A DNA stretch of 64,000 nucleotides from Metridium senile (Eukaryota; Cnidaria; Anthozoa; Actiniaria; Metridiidae), in NCBI GenBank assembly GCA_949775045.1, contig OX459103.1, positions 4,852,502 through 4,916,501 on the forward strand. The letters are read 5' to 3'. Shown piece by piece: positions 1 to 13,000 of the stretch (the stretch's first letter is position 1; each line of letters begins with the position of its first letter). Position numbers and translations under genes: made by a program. The notes below the pieces were generated by a model. That model was given only the letters and a program-made list of their open reading frames with translations. It was not told the origin of the DNA and did no database searches.

Positions 1-253
1 ATTTGAGTTCTCCCTACTTTTATATTTTCGGCATATTTTGATTCGGTGCACGAATGGTACATTTTGTCTTTGTTTTGCAGTGCATGAATGGGAACGATAA
101 ACAATATATTTTTGTGTTACTTTTAGAGTCAAACGACTGCATTATTTCGAGCGACTGTATTATAAATTTAAATCTTGAATTGCGAAGGGTTCGTTTTAAA
201 AGTGACCATTTTGAATGATTTACTGAAACACATTCACATGAAATATAGTTAAT

Positions 254-401
254 GTTAGCCTCCACCGCAGGCAACCCTTTCCTTTCCCTTTGGTCTCATG
301 GGGTCCCTTTGTCATTTGACCGAGGGGGATTGGTCCCGGTCACTCGAGACAGGAAGCCCAATAAAAGAAAACAGAGCGGAGACACCTGCGGAGGAGGCTA
401 A
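254..401. repeat. Foldback (MITE-like) element
   Basis: The left end (gttagcctccaccgcagg) is repeated as an imperfect inverted copy at the right end (cctgcggaggaggctaa), giving a ~150-bp foldback with no coding capacity. It is likely a non-autonomous DNA element. No transposase is visible nearby. Confidence 0.6.
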
Positions 402-599
402 GTTAATGTATATAATCTAAGCGTTTAACACTTTTCTCTTATGAAAATCTAATTTGCGAGTTTAACTGTTCATTATATATTTGTATAATTTTTGTTAACC
501 TTATATATATATATATATATTATGCTGTTTTATTTTATTATTATTGTATAATTTTGGATGATTTTATTCATCTTAATCAGTATGACCATTTAACCACCA

Positions 600-1012
600 C
601 CACTGTCATCATCATCATCAACAACAACATTATCATTATCAATGGCACCATCTTTATCATCATCATCAACAACACTATCATTATCACCAACGCAATCACC
701 ATGATCATCTTCATCGTCATTATCATGAACAACAACACTATCATTTATTTATCATCATCATCATCAGGCAATACTATCATTATCATCAACGCAATCACCA
801 CCATTATCATCATCATCATCATCATCAACAAACAACACAATCATCATCATCATCAACAACACTATCATTTATTTATCACCATCATTATCATCAACGCAAT
901 CGCCATCATTATCATCATCATCATCAACATCATCCACAAAATATCATTAATCTTCATCAAAACATTATCATCATCATCATTAACAACGCAATCATCATCA
1001 ACAACAACAACG
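600..1012. repeat. Degenerate CAT/ATC trinucleotide microsatellite
   Basis: Long interrupted runs of tcatca with caacaa interspersions. The repeat keeps several reading frames open (poly-Ile/Asn), so the long open frame here is not a gene. Confidence 0.9.
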
Positions 1013-1130
1013 TTTTTATTGCACCTAGAATTTGAAAGAGATTACAATTTACAAATAGAAAATTACATGTACATTGTCATTCTTATAATTCTAATAATTC
1101 TAACTGATGTGTATTGACGTCATCATTAGA

Positions 1131-1352
1131 TACCGTGACGTAACAACAGGAGAAACGTACGAAGCTCGGGTCGCTTTCCGTGTCTGCGTGAGGCCTGGGT
1201 CCTATAACACAGGGCGGCCCTCCTGCTGCACACAAGATACAAACGAAGCATTATCAGACCAGAATCTGGGCACACAGGAATTGGAATGGTATTTAGAGGA
1301 AAAAGGACTGATTGCGCTTACTGCGTTACTTATTAAACTAGAGCCCACATAA
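1131..1352 (+). CDS. Possible 3'-terminal coding exon of an unidentified gene
   Basis: An open frame of higher GC than its surroundings encodes a non-repetitive peptide containing TTGETYEARVAFRVCVRPGS and ending ELEWYLEEKGL...LIKLEPT before a stop at 1350-1352. The composition (Cys, Arg, Gly, Trp, acidic residues) looks like real protein, unlike the low-complexity frames around it. An acceptor AG is available near 1128-1130, so this could be the last exon of a gene whose upstream exons lie left of the window. I do not recognise the family. The C-terminal ~25 codons are part of a tandem repeat that follows, so this could also be a decayed exon. Confidence 0.35.
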   Translation, partial: YRDVTTGETYEARVAFRVCVRPGSYNTGRPSCCTQDTNEALSDQNLGTQELEWYLEEKGLIALTALLIKLEPT

Positions 1353-1745
1353 TACTATTTGGAAAATCAAAACCAGGATCTTGAGACTCGGGACTTGGAA
1401 TGGTATTTGGAGGAAAAAGGACTGATTGCGCTTACTGCGTTACTTATTAAACTAGAACCCACATAATACTATTTGGAAAATCAATACCAGGATCTTGGGA
1501 CTCGGGACTTGGAGTGGTATTTGGAGGAAAAAGGACTGATTGCGCTTACTGCGTTACTTGTTAGAACCCACATAATACTATTTGGAAAATCAAAACCAGG
1601 ATCTTGAGACTCGGGACTTGGAATGGTATTTGGAGGAAAAAGGACTGATTGCGCTTACTGCGTTACTTATTAAACTAGAACCCACATAATACTATCGGGA
1701 AAATCAAAACCAGGATCTTGGGACTCGGGACTTGGAGTGGTACTT
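1281..1745 (+). repeat. Tandem repeat (~114 bp, four units) derived from a coding exon end
   Basis: Units begin at about 1281, 1395, 1509, 1618 and 1732 (the last truncated). Spacing is 114, 114, 109 and 114 bp. Each unit carries the same LEWYLEEKGL-type coding end, the stop, and a short 3' flank (actatttggaaaatcaa). Confidence 0.85.
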
Positions 1746-1861
1746 AAAAAAGAGCTGGTCTCACTAGCCTATTTATAGCTGGCTTTTGGGGGATGGAATG
1801 GTTAAACCTGCAAAATGCTCTTGGTAAAATCAAGATCAGGAACTGTGGACTTGGGAGTTTG

Positions 1862-2083
1862 AATAGTTCCCTTCACAGTTCTCTGCATCATCTTGAAAGG
1901 TAGCCAGGCCTTTGCATCGTCCAGCGAGACGATCGTTGAGCTTGCAATGATAGAGACAAGTGAATAATTGTCCGGCAACGTGTTAAAAGGTCTCTATCAT
2001 TGCAAGCTCAATGTTCGTCTCGCTTCGATGGAATTGCCCAGCTACCTTTCAAGATGGCGCAGGGAACTGTGAAGGGGACTATT
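1862..2083. repeat. Foldback element
   Basis: The left arm (agttcccttcacagttctct, ...catcttgaaaggtagc) is matched by an inverted right arm (gctacctttcaagatggcgc...gaactgtgaaggggact). A second nested inverted pair (gagcttgcaatgatagagac / gtctctatcattgcaagctc) lies inside. Nearly the whole 220 bp can fold. Confidence 0.75.
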
Positions 2084-2190
2084 GTTGTAAGAGTCATGTA
2101 GTACTAACTGCATGACTAATCAAAAGAGAATCTATATTATAATGTCGCTTTACTTAGCGTCACATTAAAATCACAGTGCTTGAATAGCCC

Positions 2191-2248
2191 TAGCCTGCGT
2201 TCTCGGGAGACGGTTTGAGCGCTAACAAGGGTCTGTTTACGCAGGCTA
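2191..2248. repeat. Short foldback
   Basis: Ends tagcctgcg and cgcaggcta are inverted copies about 58 bp apart. Probably a minimal MITE or solo hairpin. Confidence 0.5.
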
Positions 2249-2489
2249 GAATAGCCCACAGCTTTATATTTGAATTTTGAAGTACATTATTCTGTGGTCT
2301 TTAGGTCACTGCGTTGTGGAGGACTCAATAGAAAATGTTTGTTTTTTTCGGCAACGATACCTTGCTTGGATGTCGTATAGTTTATTTGTAAAAAAATAAG
2401 TAACTATTGACAGGAAATATTTAAAATTGTTTAATATTTTTGTCCGTCAGTTGGTCTTGGTTGTTTGCCTGTTTATCTGTGTATGTATG

Positions 2490-2775
2490 TACACTTATTT
2501 CAAAAATGGTTGACGGGGTGAATGGCGAACGGCGAACGGCGATTGCACTACCGAAAGGAACTGCGGGTCCTTGATATTGATGCCATTTTTGTGGCAGAAA
2601 ACGAATTTACAGCACAACGCCAGCTCCATATAGTAAAGAAGAGCTTAAAATGGATGAAACTGTGCTTAGCAATCCAGAAAAACACTAGGATATGTTGTAT
2701 GGTAACCACAACTCCTTTCGGTCGTGCAATCGCCGTTCACCCTTCACTCTGTAAACGTTTTTTGAAATAAGTGTA
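2490..2775. repeat. MITE-like foldback, TACACTTATTT family, copy 1
   Basis: Terminal inverted repeats start TACACTTATTTCAAAAA. Inside, the pairing continues (cggcgattgcac...cgaaagga against tcctttcggtcgtgcaatcg). The short open frame at 2522-2770 lies wholly within the element and is not taken as a gene. Confidence 0.75.
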
Positions 2776-2789
2776 TGTATTTATGGCTT

Positions 2790-2998
2790 GATTGCCTGTC
2801 TGTTTGTTTATTTGTTGTTTGTTTGTCTGTCTGTCCGTTTAGTTTTCTATCTTGTCAGTACGTTTTTGTTTGCATTTGTTGCTTTTGTCTCCGCGTTTGA
2901 TTGCTACCATACATTTGTTTGTTTGTCTGTTTGATTACCTATTTATCCGTTTGTATGTTTATCCGTTTTTTTATCTGTTTGTTTTGTTTGTTTGTAAG
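2790..2998. repeat. TTTG/TCTG-rich simple sequence
   Basis: Degenerate tgtttgtttgtctgt tract. No gene is seen in it; the remaining spacer to 3441 also shows nothing coding. Confidence 0.7.
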
Positions 2999-3441
2999 GT
3001 TGAATTATTTCATAGAATCGCTAAAAAATTCCAACGATCGTGTGAATCAGCCGCTATAGTATGTAATACTACGAATATCACAAATATATGAAAATCATCC
3101 TAGTAAACTTCCAGTCGAGATAAATTGTTCTAGAACGAATAAGCCATTGTCGATTGCACAATAAGAATTTTATATTGTTTAAAATAGAATTAATTTATTT
3201 TCAAAAAATAAATAAATTATTTCCAATGTATATTCACTTTTTAATCTTTTAAAATTTCGCGGCATTTTGCTTACAGTCAGGCATTCTGTGTGTCCGGGAG
3301 AGATTGGGAACGATTTTTTGCTTTCAATCCAACCTCATTGCGAGGGCTCTCTCTTGTGTCATTACGAATTTCTTCTGCATGGCACACGCTCCTTGATTGG
3401 TCGAGAGAGATTGAAAGCGACGGGGATTGGTGCTGTGGTCA

Positions 3442-4125
3442 GGTTCAACATGTGAGCAAAGTTGAGTGCTAAAATATTCTATGTAGGGGTAGTGTGGGTC
3501 TGAGTCTCCCCAATTGGTAGGACACTTGTGTGTAAGCAATCAACATGTGAGCAGAGCTGTGTGCTAAAATATTCTATGTAGGGGTAGTGAGTGTGGGTCT
3601 AAGTCTCCCCAGTTGGTAGGACACTTGTGTGTAAACAATCAACATGTGAGCAGAGTTGTGTGCTAAAATATTCTATGTAGGGGTAGTGAGTGTGGGTCTG
3701 AGTCTGAGTCTATCCATTAGTAGGACACTTGTGTCTGGCTATAAAATTGAGATATACATATTTGATGTAGGGATAGTGAGTGTGGGTCTAAGTCTCCCCA
3801 GTTGGTAGGACACTTGTGTGTAAACAATCAACATGTGAGCAGAGCTGTGTGCTATAAAATATTCTATGTAGGGATAGTGAGTGTGGGTCTGAGTCTCCCC
3901 AATTGGTAGGACACTTGTGTGTAAACAATCAACATGTGAGCAGAGCTGTGTGCTATAAAATATTCTATGTAGGGGTAGTGAGTGTGGGTCTGAGTCTCCC
4001 CAATTGGTAGGACACGTGTGTGTAAGCAATCAACATTTGAGCAGAGCTGTGTGCTAAAATATTCTATCAGTATGGGTAGTGAGTGTGGGTCTCCCCAATC
4101 AGTAGGGCACTGGCTCGTGTCTGGT
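3442..4125. repeat. Minisatellite, ~100-bp unit, six to seven copies
   Basis: Each unit holds caacatgtgagcagag, tgtgctaaaatattctatg, a gtgagtgtgggtct segment and ccccaattggtaggacac. Starts recur every ~95-110 bp (about 3442, 3541, 3639, 3829, 3929, 4029). Diverged single units occur elsewhere in the window (12340-12475 and 16520-16556 inverted, 51119-51172 direct). Confidence 0.9.
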
Positions 4126-4287
4126 TCTAAGATCAGGGAAACGTTAAACAAAAGTGACCTATTTTATTTATTTCTGTGTCGGGTGTTTTCTTCTGTGTAT
4201 GCCTGGTGTATCCTCTTTATCGTAGTGTATCCTCTTTATCGTAGTGTATCCTTGGGTAATATTGTCTGTTCCCAGTGTAACAGTTTA

Positions 4288-4566
4288 TACACTTATTTCA
4301 AAAATCGTTGTCGCAGTCGAAGCTACAGTCCACACTCTAAAGCTTGCAAAGGATGTCGGTAATATGAACTGAATGTGTGATTAATTACGTGATTTTGTAT
4401 AAATATTTGTTTCATCATCTATCACTGCAAAACTTGTTATGTTCATAGAACACAAACACGTGCAATTAAAATATATCGATAACAAGAGTAGAAATACCAA
4501 CATCCTTTGTTGGCTTCAGAGTGTGGACTAGCTTTGATTGCGACTACGATTTTTGAAATAGGTGTA
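4288..4566. repeat. MITE-like foldback, TACACTTATTT family, copy 2
   Basis: The same 17-base terminal inverted repeat as at 2490, flanked by TA on both sides. Inner arms pair (gcagtcgaagctacagtccacactc / gagtgtggactagctttgattgcg, written here in pieces of a longer match). The internal sequence differs from copy 1. Confidence 0.7.
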
Positions 4567-5055
4567 TATTTATTCGGGCATACAGCTGTTTTGGAGAAAG
4601 ACCGAAATATTCAAATAAGTAAAAAATTATGACAATCCTTCTCGCAATTCTATTTATTAACATATTTAATATAAGTTTCAGCACATTTCAGATAGAGCGA
4701 AAACACTAAAACCATGAAATTAAACAAATTACTACCCACCTAATAGTTTCTATTTAGTCACTATCACTCAACCAAAAACTTCAAATACAAAAGGAAAAAA
4801 TACCTTATTATAACAATAGAGTTGAGGTTCTCGGGCGTAAATATGTTTTAAAATGCATCTGAAAAGAACTTTATTTTCAAAATGCGCCACAATGCCCTAT
4901 AAAGTTATTCTAATACAACTCTACTTGTCTTTGATGGTGACTTATAGTCACTAAATAAGAACTATTAAACCATAGCAATTTGATTTTATTTCATGGATAT
5001 AGCGCTCTATCACACGTGAACTTTCTATCAGAGCTAGTACCTTCGAGTTAAACAC
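4567..5055. other. Spacer, no gene seen
   Basis: AT-rich sequence 3' of the Dishevelled gene. No open frame of convincing composition and no clear repeat. Confidence 0.5.
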
Positions 5056-5345
5056 GCGCGCACGTAATGGTCCATACTTTTACGCAAGACCTGGCGATCC
5101 ATACATTTACGCAAGACCTGGCGATATATTTTAGTAACGTTACTTGAAATAACACAACACAAACTACATGGGAATAAACTAACGCTTACGCAAGACCTGA
5201 CGATATTTTAGTCAGTAACGTAACATGAAATAACACAACACAAACTGCATGGGAATAAACTAACGCTTACGCAAGACTAGACGATATTTTAGGCAGTAAC
5301 GTTACGCGAAATAACACAACACCAACTACATGGGAATAAACTCCT
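5056..5345. repeat. Tandem repeat, ~80-bp unit, three copies
   Basis: Units share ttacgcaagacctg, acgatattttag, aataacacaacacaaact and catgggaataaact. They recur at about 5113, 5189 and 5270. Confidence 0.8.
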
Positions 5346-6593
5346 TTTTTATCTACAGCATAATACTACATTCACTCAAAGCATCCTGATGCATTCTTGT
5401 CCTATATTGATATTTTTGGTACTAATTTGCTAATAGGGCTTTGGGACGGACCATTAGATATTTGATGGAAAGTTTTGGGCAATATTTCGGTGATATTTTT
5501 TTCTTTTGATTTTTTTGAGCTTTGCAAGGTTTTTTTTTTAAAAAAAAAAGTTAAAGCTGTGCTCGATACGTTTTTGGGGGAATCTCGTTACCCCACATCA
5601 CTGAATTATCTAATGATCCGTCCTTTATAAGAAAGTTTGAGCAATCTTAGCGTTTACGTAGCTCGATAACGTAGAATTCTCGACGCGCGTCGTTGACGTA
5701 GTTCAACTACGCTTACAGCTACGTAAGCATAATTGTTTACGTAGTTTGATGCCGTCAGAAGAATTATCTACATTGTTGAGCCACGTGCGCGGGTCCCTTC
5801 TTTCGACGTCGCACTTCTCATGGATTAAACTTGATAAAATATGGATTTTTCAACATGAGAATCGAAACTGGATTATGTTCGGCTAGTTTCCTTTCATGAC
5901 AAATAAAAAATTAAAATGACGTCATATAGCCCCAATAAAATTCACTATTGATTCTTAAGAACTAAAACAATGTACACAACCATGATATTTCCTATTTACA
6001 ATGTCTATTGATAAAAACAAATGCACTAGCTTATATTTAATAATTGATTCACCTATATAGCTTTCATCCTTCTGGTCCATTCAAACAGTCTTGCTTTGTC
6101 CCAAAGTGATTTCTGTACGTACTCTATGTTCGTTATATATTCCCTTTTGAAACAAACCAGTTTCCAAACAGGTTTCAAACTAGTTCCCAACAGGTTTCAA
6201 ACCAGTTTCATGCAGAGCTTCTCAAACCAGTTAAACAAGTTCCAAATAATGATTCTGTCTATGTGCATTTACAAGTTCTAAAAACTTCCAAAACCAGTTA
6301 AAACTTAGGAGCTACCTCCTTACAGAAGCTGGCAGAGAAGTGTCCCTTAACCAAATTTTCGTGGGCAATCCTTAACATTGTCGTCGGATATCGACTTTTA
6401 CCTCGTACTAGCTTCTTACCACTGTGCACGATCCTTGCCACTACAGTGCGGGCAGCGATGACATTTCATTCACTTTCCTTTCATTTCTTCCATTCTTTGT
6501 CGTTGGCCAGTCTACTGTAATTCATCTTGTATCCTAATTGATAGGTAGTGAGCCGTGTCGTTATTACAAGTAGATATAAACAAACAAACTTCG
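5346..6593. other. Spacer downstream of Dishevelled
   Basis: It holds a T/A homopolymer hairpin near 5530, a GC-rich patch with several acgta/tacgt palindromes at 5650-5760, and short repeats of caaaccagttt type at 6150-6300. Some of the part next to 6594 should be the 3' UTR of the minus-strand gene. No clear coding sequence. Confidence 0.5.
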
Positions 6594-7096
6594 TCACATG
6601 ACATCCACAAAATATTCACAGGGATTCGTCATAGCCATTCGAAAACTATTCCTGCTTGATGCTACGCTTTCGGGGACCTGGTCCAACGGGCGTGGCGCCG
6701 ACGGGGACATGACAGAAGGGGGTGCCGTTACCTCACTCCGAACACTCTGATTTCCTTTGCTGCTACCACTACGTTCACTGCTGCTTCCTCCACTGCTTCT
6801 ATGGTCATCACCCTGGCGTTCGCTACCACGCTTAGAGCTCCCGCTCCCACTGTGTGGACTCTGGCTACCGCTATGTTGGCTGGTGCCGCTGTAGAACGAG
6901 TGAGCGTAGCCCATTTGCTTAGAGTCGACTGGCATGGGAGGTGCATGTGGGTGTGGATAAGGAGGCATCTGGTGGTAGCCGTACGCTGGTGGTCCCCCTG
7001 TCAACCATGGTATTGCTTGTTGCTGTGGGGGGAGGGGACCTAGGGTGTCTTGGTCACCCTCGTGCTCATGTATTGTCAGACTTAATGCCGCCATAT
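6594..7096 (-). CDS. DVL: DVL exon 17: Pro/Ser-rich tail and FVDVM terminus
   Basis: Last coding exon (167 codons with stop). It begins [20 protein letters not shown], continues with a Pro/Tyr/His-rich stretch, a long Ser/Gly/Arg stretch, and ends [17 protein letters not shown]. The SFRMAM...FVDVM end is the most conserved part of Dishevelled C-termini and is known to fold back onto the PDZ domain. The open frames on the opposite strand are shadows. Confidence 0.95.
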
Positions 7097-10000
7097 CTGA
7101 AAAGCAATACATTAGTTATAACATTAATATTAATTTAATAATTAGTAGTGATGAAGTGATAGTTTTTAGTTTTAAGTAGATGAATTACACGGTACAGTTT
7201 AAAAACACATATTATGAACGTCTTTATGTCAGAGTTTGTTAATCAAGGGATCGGAGTAACACTACCGACTTGAAATCCTGTAACTTGGCTATTCCGTAAA
7301 TGCATCCCGTACTGTCAAAAATAACGTAACTACGACATTGACTGCGCCGAGACACACCGCTGTAACTGTGAAAAAATCCCGTAGTCCCGTGCGAAAATCT
7401 CGCAATGTTCAATGAGAAAATCTGTATTTTTCCATTCCTGACAAATCCCGTACTGTCCCGAGAGAAACTCCCGTACCGTCCCGAGGAGAAATCCCGTACT
7501 GTCAAGTGTCAATATTGCGTTACCCCTCACCCTTGTCATAACCATTACTCCAGAATTTCAAAGTTTAAAGTAAAGTAGTTAGCATAGAGTAGACTGCGTA
7601 TGAGTGTCACTAAAAAATATCTTACCATATAAGGGCAGGGTAATGCAATCTTCCAATCACATTGAAGAGTCACGATGAAGTTTGTCACGAAATCTTCGAG
7701 TTAACGAAAAAGGTTGTACCGGAAGTAAAAAAGCACCGGAAGTAAAAAAGCACGAAATCTACTCTCATACTATACTACTTCGAAAAAAAAGTAAATGTCG
7801 AAAGAACTGTTGGCAAAGCAAGTTGTTGTTGTAAATCATGTCATAAAATCAAATCAACAAAGGCGTCGAGTCCTCCACAAACGTGTTTATGAACGATACA
7901 AAGTGTAATGGGTTGGTGAAAGAAGAGAACTTACTTCCACAAAGATCTCCAAATACATAGTAGCACTGCTCGGAGAAGGTTATCTTATTTACTGTGTGTC
8001 GAATGTATCCAGCCTGTGAGAAAGAAGAACGTGTTTAAATGATTGATCAAAAACGTTCTAGAATTATTGATCATCTTGGAATCATTGATCATCTTAGAAT
8101 CATTGATCATTAATGTTCGAGAACAATTGATCAAACACTTAGGAACTAAACGGTTGAAAATATTAAATGAAAAACCACGAATCAATAGAGAATGAAATAA
8201 GTGATTGATCAAACGTTCTAGAATTACTGATCATATGTTCGAGAATAATCAATTGACTTTATTTGATAATCACTGTTACCTTTAACAGGTTACAACTATA
8301 TTTTCTTGCTTCTCGTCTATCAGCAAACCCTTCGACATGTGTGTAGAGCCAGTCTACTACATCAGAACCTAAACAGTAAGAAATATAGGTTACTATTATA
8401 TAGATAATATTGTGGCTGATGATGATGATGAAGATGATAGTGATGATGATGGTGATGACTATTACTATTATCATCATTATCATCATTAAATGTATTAAAG
8501 ATGGTAATATTTAACGATAATAGTGACGAGAGTGTTGATAATGATAATAAAATTTGGATATCCCCACTCAATCCATCGTACACAGTAAATGATTCAAGTC
8601 ATCATACCTATAAATGCGTTAGGGATGGTAATCTTCAACCACATTCTGTCTCGTATATCTAGACCAGAGTCAGGTGCCGCCATTGCTTTGACTACTGTTG
8701 CCATGTCGGTATTTACCGTCAGTGGTTCTCCATCGACTATCTCAGTGTATCCTGCTAGCAGAAAGTAAGTATCAAGACGGTGCATATTAGGTTAAATGAT
8801 TTAAACGAACGGATTGTAGTGTTAATAACGTAAGCATTTATGTGAGATATTGAGTGATATGAAAAAGAATAGAATAAATAAAAATAGTGATACAAATAGA
8901 CAGATCATCATCATCATTATCATCATTCTCATCATCATCATCATTATCATCATCATCATTCTCATCATCCTTATCATCATTATCATCATCATCATCATCA
9001 TCATTATCATCATTCTCATCATCCTTATCATCATCATCATTCTCATCATCATCATTCTCATCATTCTCATCATCATCATTATCATCATCATCATCATCAT
9101 CATTCTCATCATTCTCATCATCCTTATCATCATCATCATTCTCATCATCATCATTCTCATCATCCTTATCATCATCATCATTATCATCATCATCATCATC
9201 ATCATTCTCATCATCCTTATCATCATCATCATTCTCATCATCATCATTCTCATCATCCTTATCATCATCATCATTATCATCATCATCATTATCATCATTC
9301 TCATCATCCTTATCATCATCATCATTCTCATCATCATCATCCTTATCATCCTTATCATCATCATCATTATCATCATCATCATCATCATCATTCTCATCAT
9401 TCTTATCATCATCATCATTATCATCATCGTCATCATCATCATTCTCATCATCCTTATCATCATCATCATCCTTATCATCATCATCCTTATCATCATCGTC
9501 ATCATCATCATTCTCATCATCCTTATCATCACATCAACCTAATGATTATCATCATCCTTGTCGTCATCATCATAGTATCATAATCGAGTTGTCATCCGGC
9601 CTCATCACAACAACGTGATGGTTATCATCATCATCCTTGGCATCATCATTATCCATATCATCATCATCATAATGGAATTGTCATTATCATCACATCAAGC
9701 TAATGATAATCATCGTCCTTGTCGTCATCATCATAGTATCATAATCGAATTGTCATTATCATTACATCAACATGATGATTGTTAGCATCCTTTCCATTAT
9801 CATCATCATCCTTATCATAGTAACCAACATGAATATTCTCCTTATCATAAGCATCATCATCCTTATCATCGTCCATGTTATCAATATGATTATTACATTG
9901 AAAGAGAAAGTGTATAAAATTAAATCACACCAAGTAAAGTTTTAAGGTAAGAAACACAGGCTGAAATCGTTTAAAAAAGCGTTAACATTGTCGAGGTTAC

Positions 10001-13000
10001 TAAAAAGGAATCATAAACTCGTGCATAAATGTTATGTGTCGTCACGCAACGTAGAAGCACTACGTGACGGTCATGCAACGACTGCTTGGGGACTATTGAT
10101 AAAAACCTCTAACACATTAATGGATAATTATAACGTACAGAAACATCAACACCGACTGATCACGCTGTTCTAAAGATTTCAAGCAAAACCGCCCTAGGGG
10201 GTTAAGATAAAAAGGTTACATTCCTTTGATAACCTTACAATTTAATATTTTTTAAGTAAACTGATGGAGTCAACAGTATGGTTATTATAGCATTGTATCC
10301 TACTTAGTAACATCCTTGGTGAAGATATTTATCATCTCAAAGAAAACCGCGTGTCAGAAGTGAGAGAAATGTCATCAGACGTGCGGGAATCTATATGATC
10401 ACTGATTCGAATAGATCAGACGTTCAGTCGAAAATTCCTCTGATCAAACGTTCGAATATATGGAGTAATTCGAGAATTATTCGGAAATCTTTGATAAGAC
10501 GTTTCTGTTGTTGTCATTTGGATCAGTAAGAAATGTATGTATTATTAATTCAATTTATTTAATTAGAATATCACGAGACAGAATTAAGATTACATCAGCC
10601 TTTGCTACCATTAACTTAACCTGCTTTAACAAATAAAGTATGTCATGTATAGTTTTGTTTGGAAAATTCACACGTATATCATAAATACTTTGTACACCGC
10701 CGTGACATTGTAATGAACTCCACAAAGCTAAGTAATAAAGAGCATTAAAGTATTAAGAAACCATCTTCCTCCCGATACGTTATTATTTCAAACATTTTAT
10801 ATGTTTGTTTTATAATAGCGGTACATGTCCTGCTAATGACTCTATTAATCCTGATAAACCTAGCATGCATAAACATAGGTTTATTATATTATCCCAACCC
10901 TAATACGATAGATTTCTACCAAAAAAAATTAACTCTGTATCTTCCGTGAATAAACATAGGTTTATTGTATTATCCCAACCCTAATTTCTTACAAATATTT
11001 TTAACCCTGTATCTTCCGTGTATAAACAATGGTTTTATTCTATTATCCCAGCTGCTAAGGTGGGGTTGGGGAGTTTAGAGTTGGGGGTGTATAGACGACG
11101 CCGGTGGATTTTCCAAAGCAATTTCCGTTGCGGTTTCAATGTGGGTTAATGTCGTATTTATGTATTAAATTCAAAGTGAACTTTAGAGCTTGCTTTATCA
11201 ACAAGGATCAAATGTTACCTCTGAAAAATATTTTCGGTGCGTTAAAAAACGTGTTTGTATGTAATCCTCAATGATAAGTGTTATATCATCTTCAACAAAT
11301 ATATAGCATCAACCACCATCATCATCATCCGATGATCATCATCATCAACAACAATAACATCACCTCTATTAGCATTGAAAACAAACAACAACATCAACAA
11401 TACTGTCATCATAAACAAAAACATCATTATCATCAAAGTAATCATTATCATCATTCATCAACGATATCAGAATCAATATAATCATCATCATCAACAGCAA
11501 AAAGAACATCCGTTCATCAACTATCATCTGTCTATCATGTGTGATTTTGATGCGATTGATCTATGGTATGTATACATGTGATCAATAAAACAGATACTCA
11601 CTGTCACGATATCAGAATCAACATAATCATCATCATCATCGACAACAAAAAGAACATCAACATCATCATCATCGACAACAAAAAGAACATCCGTTCATCA
11701 ACTATCATCTGTCTATCATGTGTGATTTTGATGCTATTGATCTATAGTATGTATACATGTGATCAATAAAACAGATACTCACTGTCTGATTCTGGTAACG
11801 AGCTAGTCATTGATGAACTAGTTGATGTCATAGTACTAAGAGACTGGTGATTGGGTGGTTTGTCGCCAAACTGTGCTACTTGCTGCGCTGCGAACTCTGC
11901 AACGAATGATACACAAAACAATCATTAATATAATACAGAAATAACTTAATTTAAAGGAACCAATATTTTTTTGCTATTTCGTTTGTTTATTCGTTTGTTT
12001 GTTTCACTTCGTTTCTGCCAACTTCTTCCATCTCTTCATTCATTTACAGACATAACTTAATTTAAAGGATTTTCTATTTTGTTGGTTTATTCGTTTGTTT
12101 GCTTGTTCACTTCGTCTCTACCAGCTTCTTCCGTCCCTTCATTCATTAACTGCTCCATATTCATCCAATATTTCCCCTCTAGGCATATAAACATTCCTGT
12201 TTTGTTTTTTTTGTTTTTTTGTTCTTCTTTTCACATTTCATTTCACAATTTTTTCTTTATTTCAAGACTTCATCTACCGAGGTTTTTTCTTGTAGACTGA
12301 TAAATCACTTTTTTGACGTCTCAATCTTCTAGCTGGACACGTGTGCCCTACTAATTGGGGAGACTCACTCACGCTCACTTACCCTAGAGCCTCTGGAACC
12401 CAGGGTAACGCTCACTATACCTCTACGTTAATTATTTTGCACACAACTCGGCTCACATGTTCATTTTTGACTGACGAATTGCTTCCAGATGAGTGATGAA
12501 TTGCTGTCAAATGTATCATAGCTGTAGAGTTCCATTGTGACTGAGTAGATTACAATAGGTTTTTAAATGTAAACTTACGATTCATTGCTGTTGTATGTTG
12601 TACCCATGCTGAAGTATCTATCGGTCTAACGGGATCACCTAAAAGAAATCATTAACATGTTACTTACTACACACGTAAACAACAATTACGATCACGATTA
12701 TTACTTCGAGAATTTTACATCAAAACATCTGTCTTCAATTGAAATAATTACACGTTCTAATTCAATTTACCGTTAATTTTTACGTTACCTTCTGTAACAC
12801 TAACAAAGCTATCCTCGTAGATGCTGTATGATCCTCTCATACATTGAAACATATTTAAAATCGTACAAAGATGATAACTTGCTCTAGAACCTTTGATCAA
12901 ACGTTCTAGAACACTTTTTTTCTTAAAGAGCATGTGTCTTCATGTAATATACTCATAAGTGTCCTCATGAATACTACTATACAATTCTTCGATACATTGA

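Noticed and set aside
554..1117. 187-codon frame
   Set aside because: CAT/ATC microsatellite with Ile/Asn-rich translation.
1131..1352. p53-type DNA-binding fragment suggested by FRVCVRPG
   Set aside because: The resemblance is a few residues only and the zinc and DNA-contact pattern is absent.
8822..9618. Overlapping 230-243-codon open frames on both strands
   Set aside because: Produced by the TCA trinucleotide repeat; peptides are poly-Ile, poly-Met/Arg or poly-Ser/Phe.
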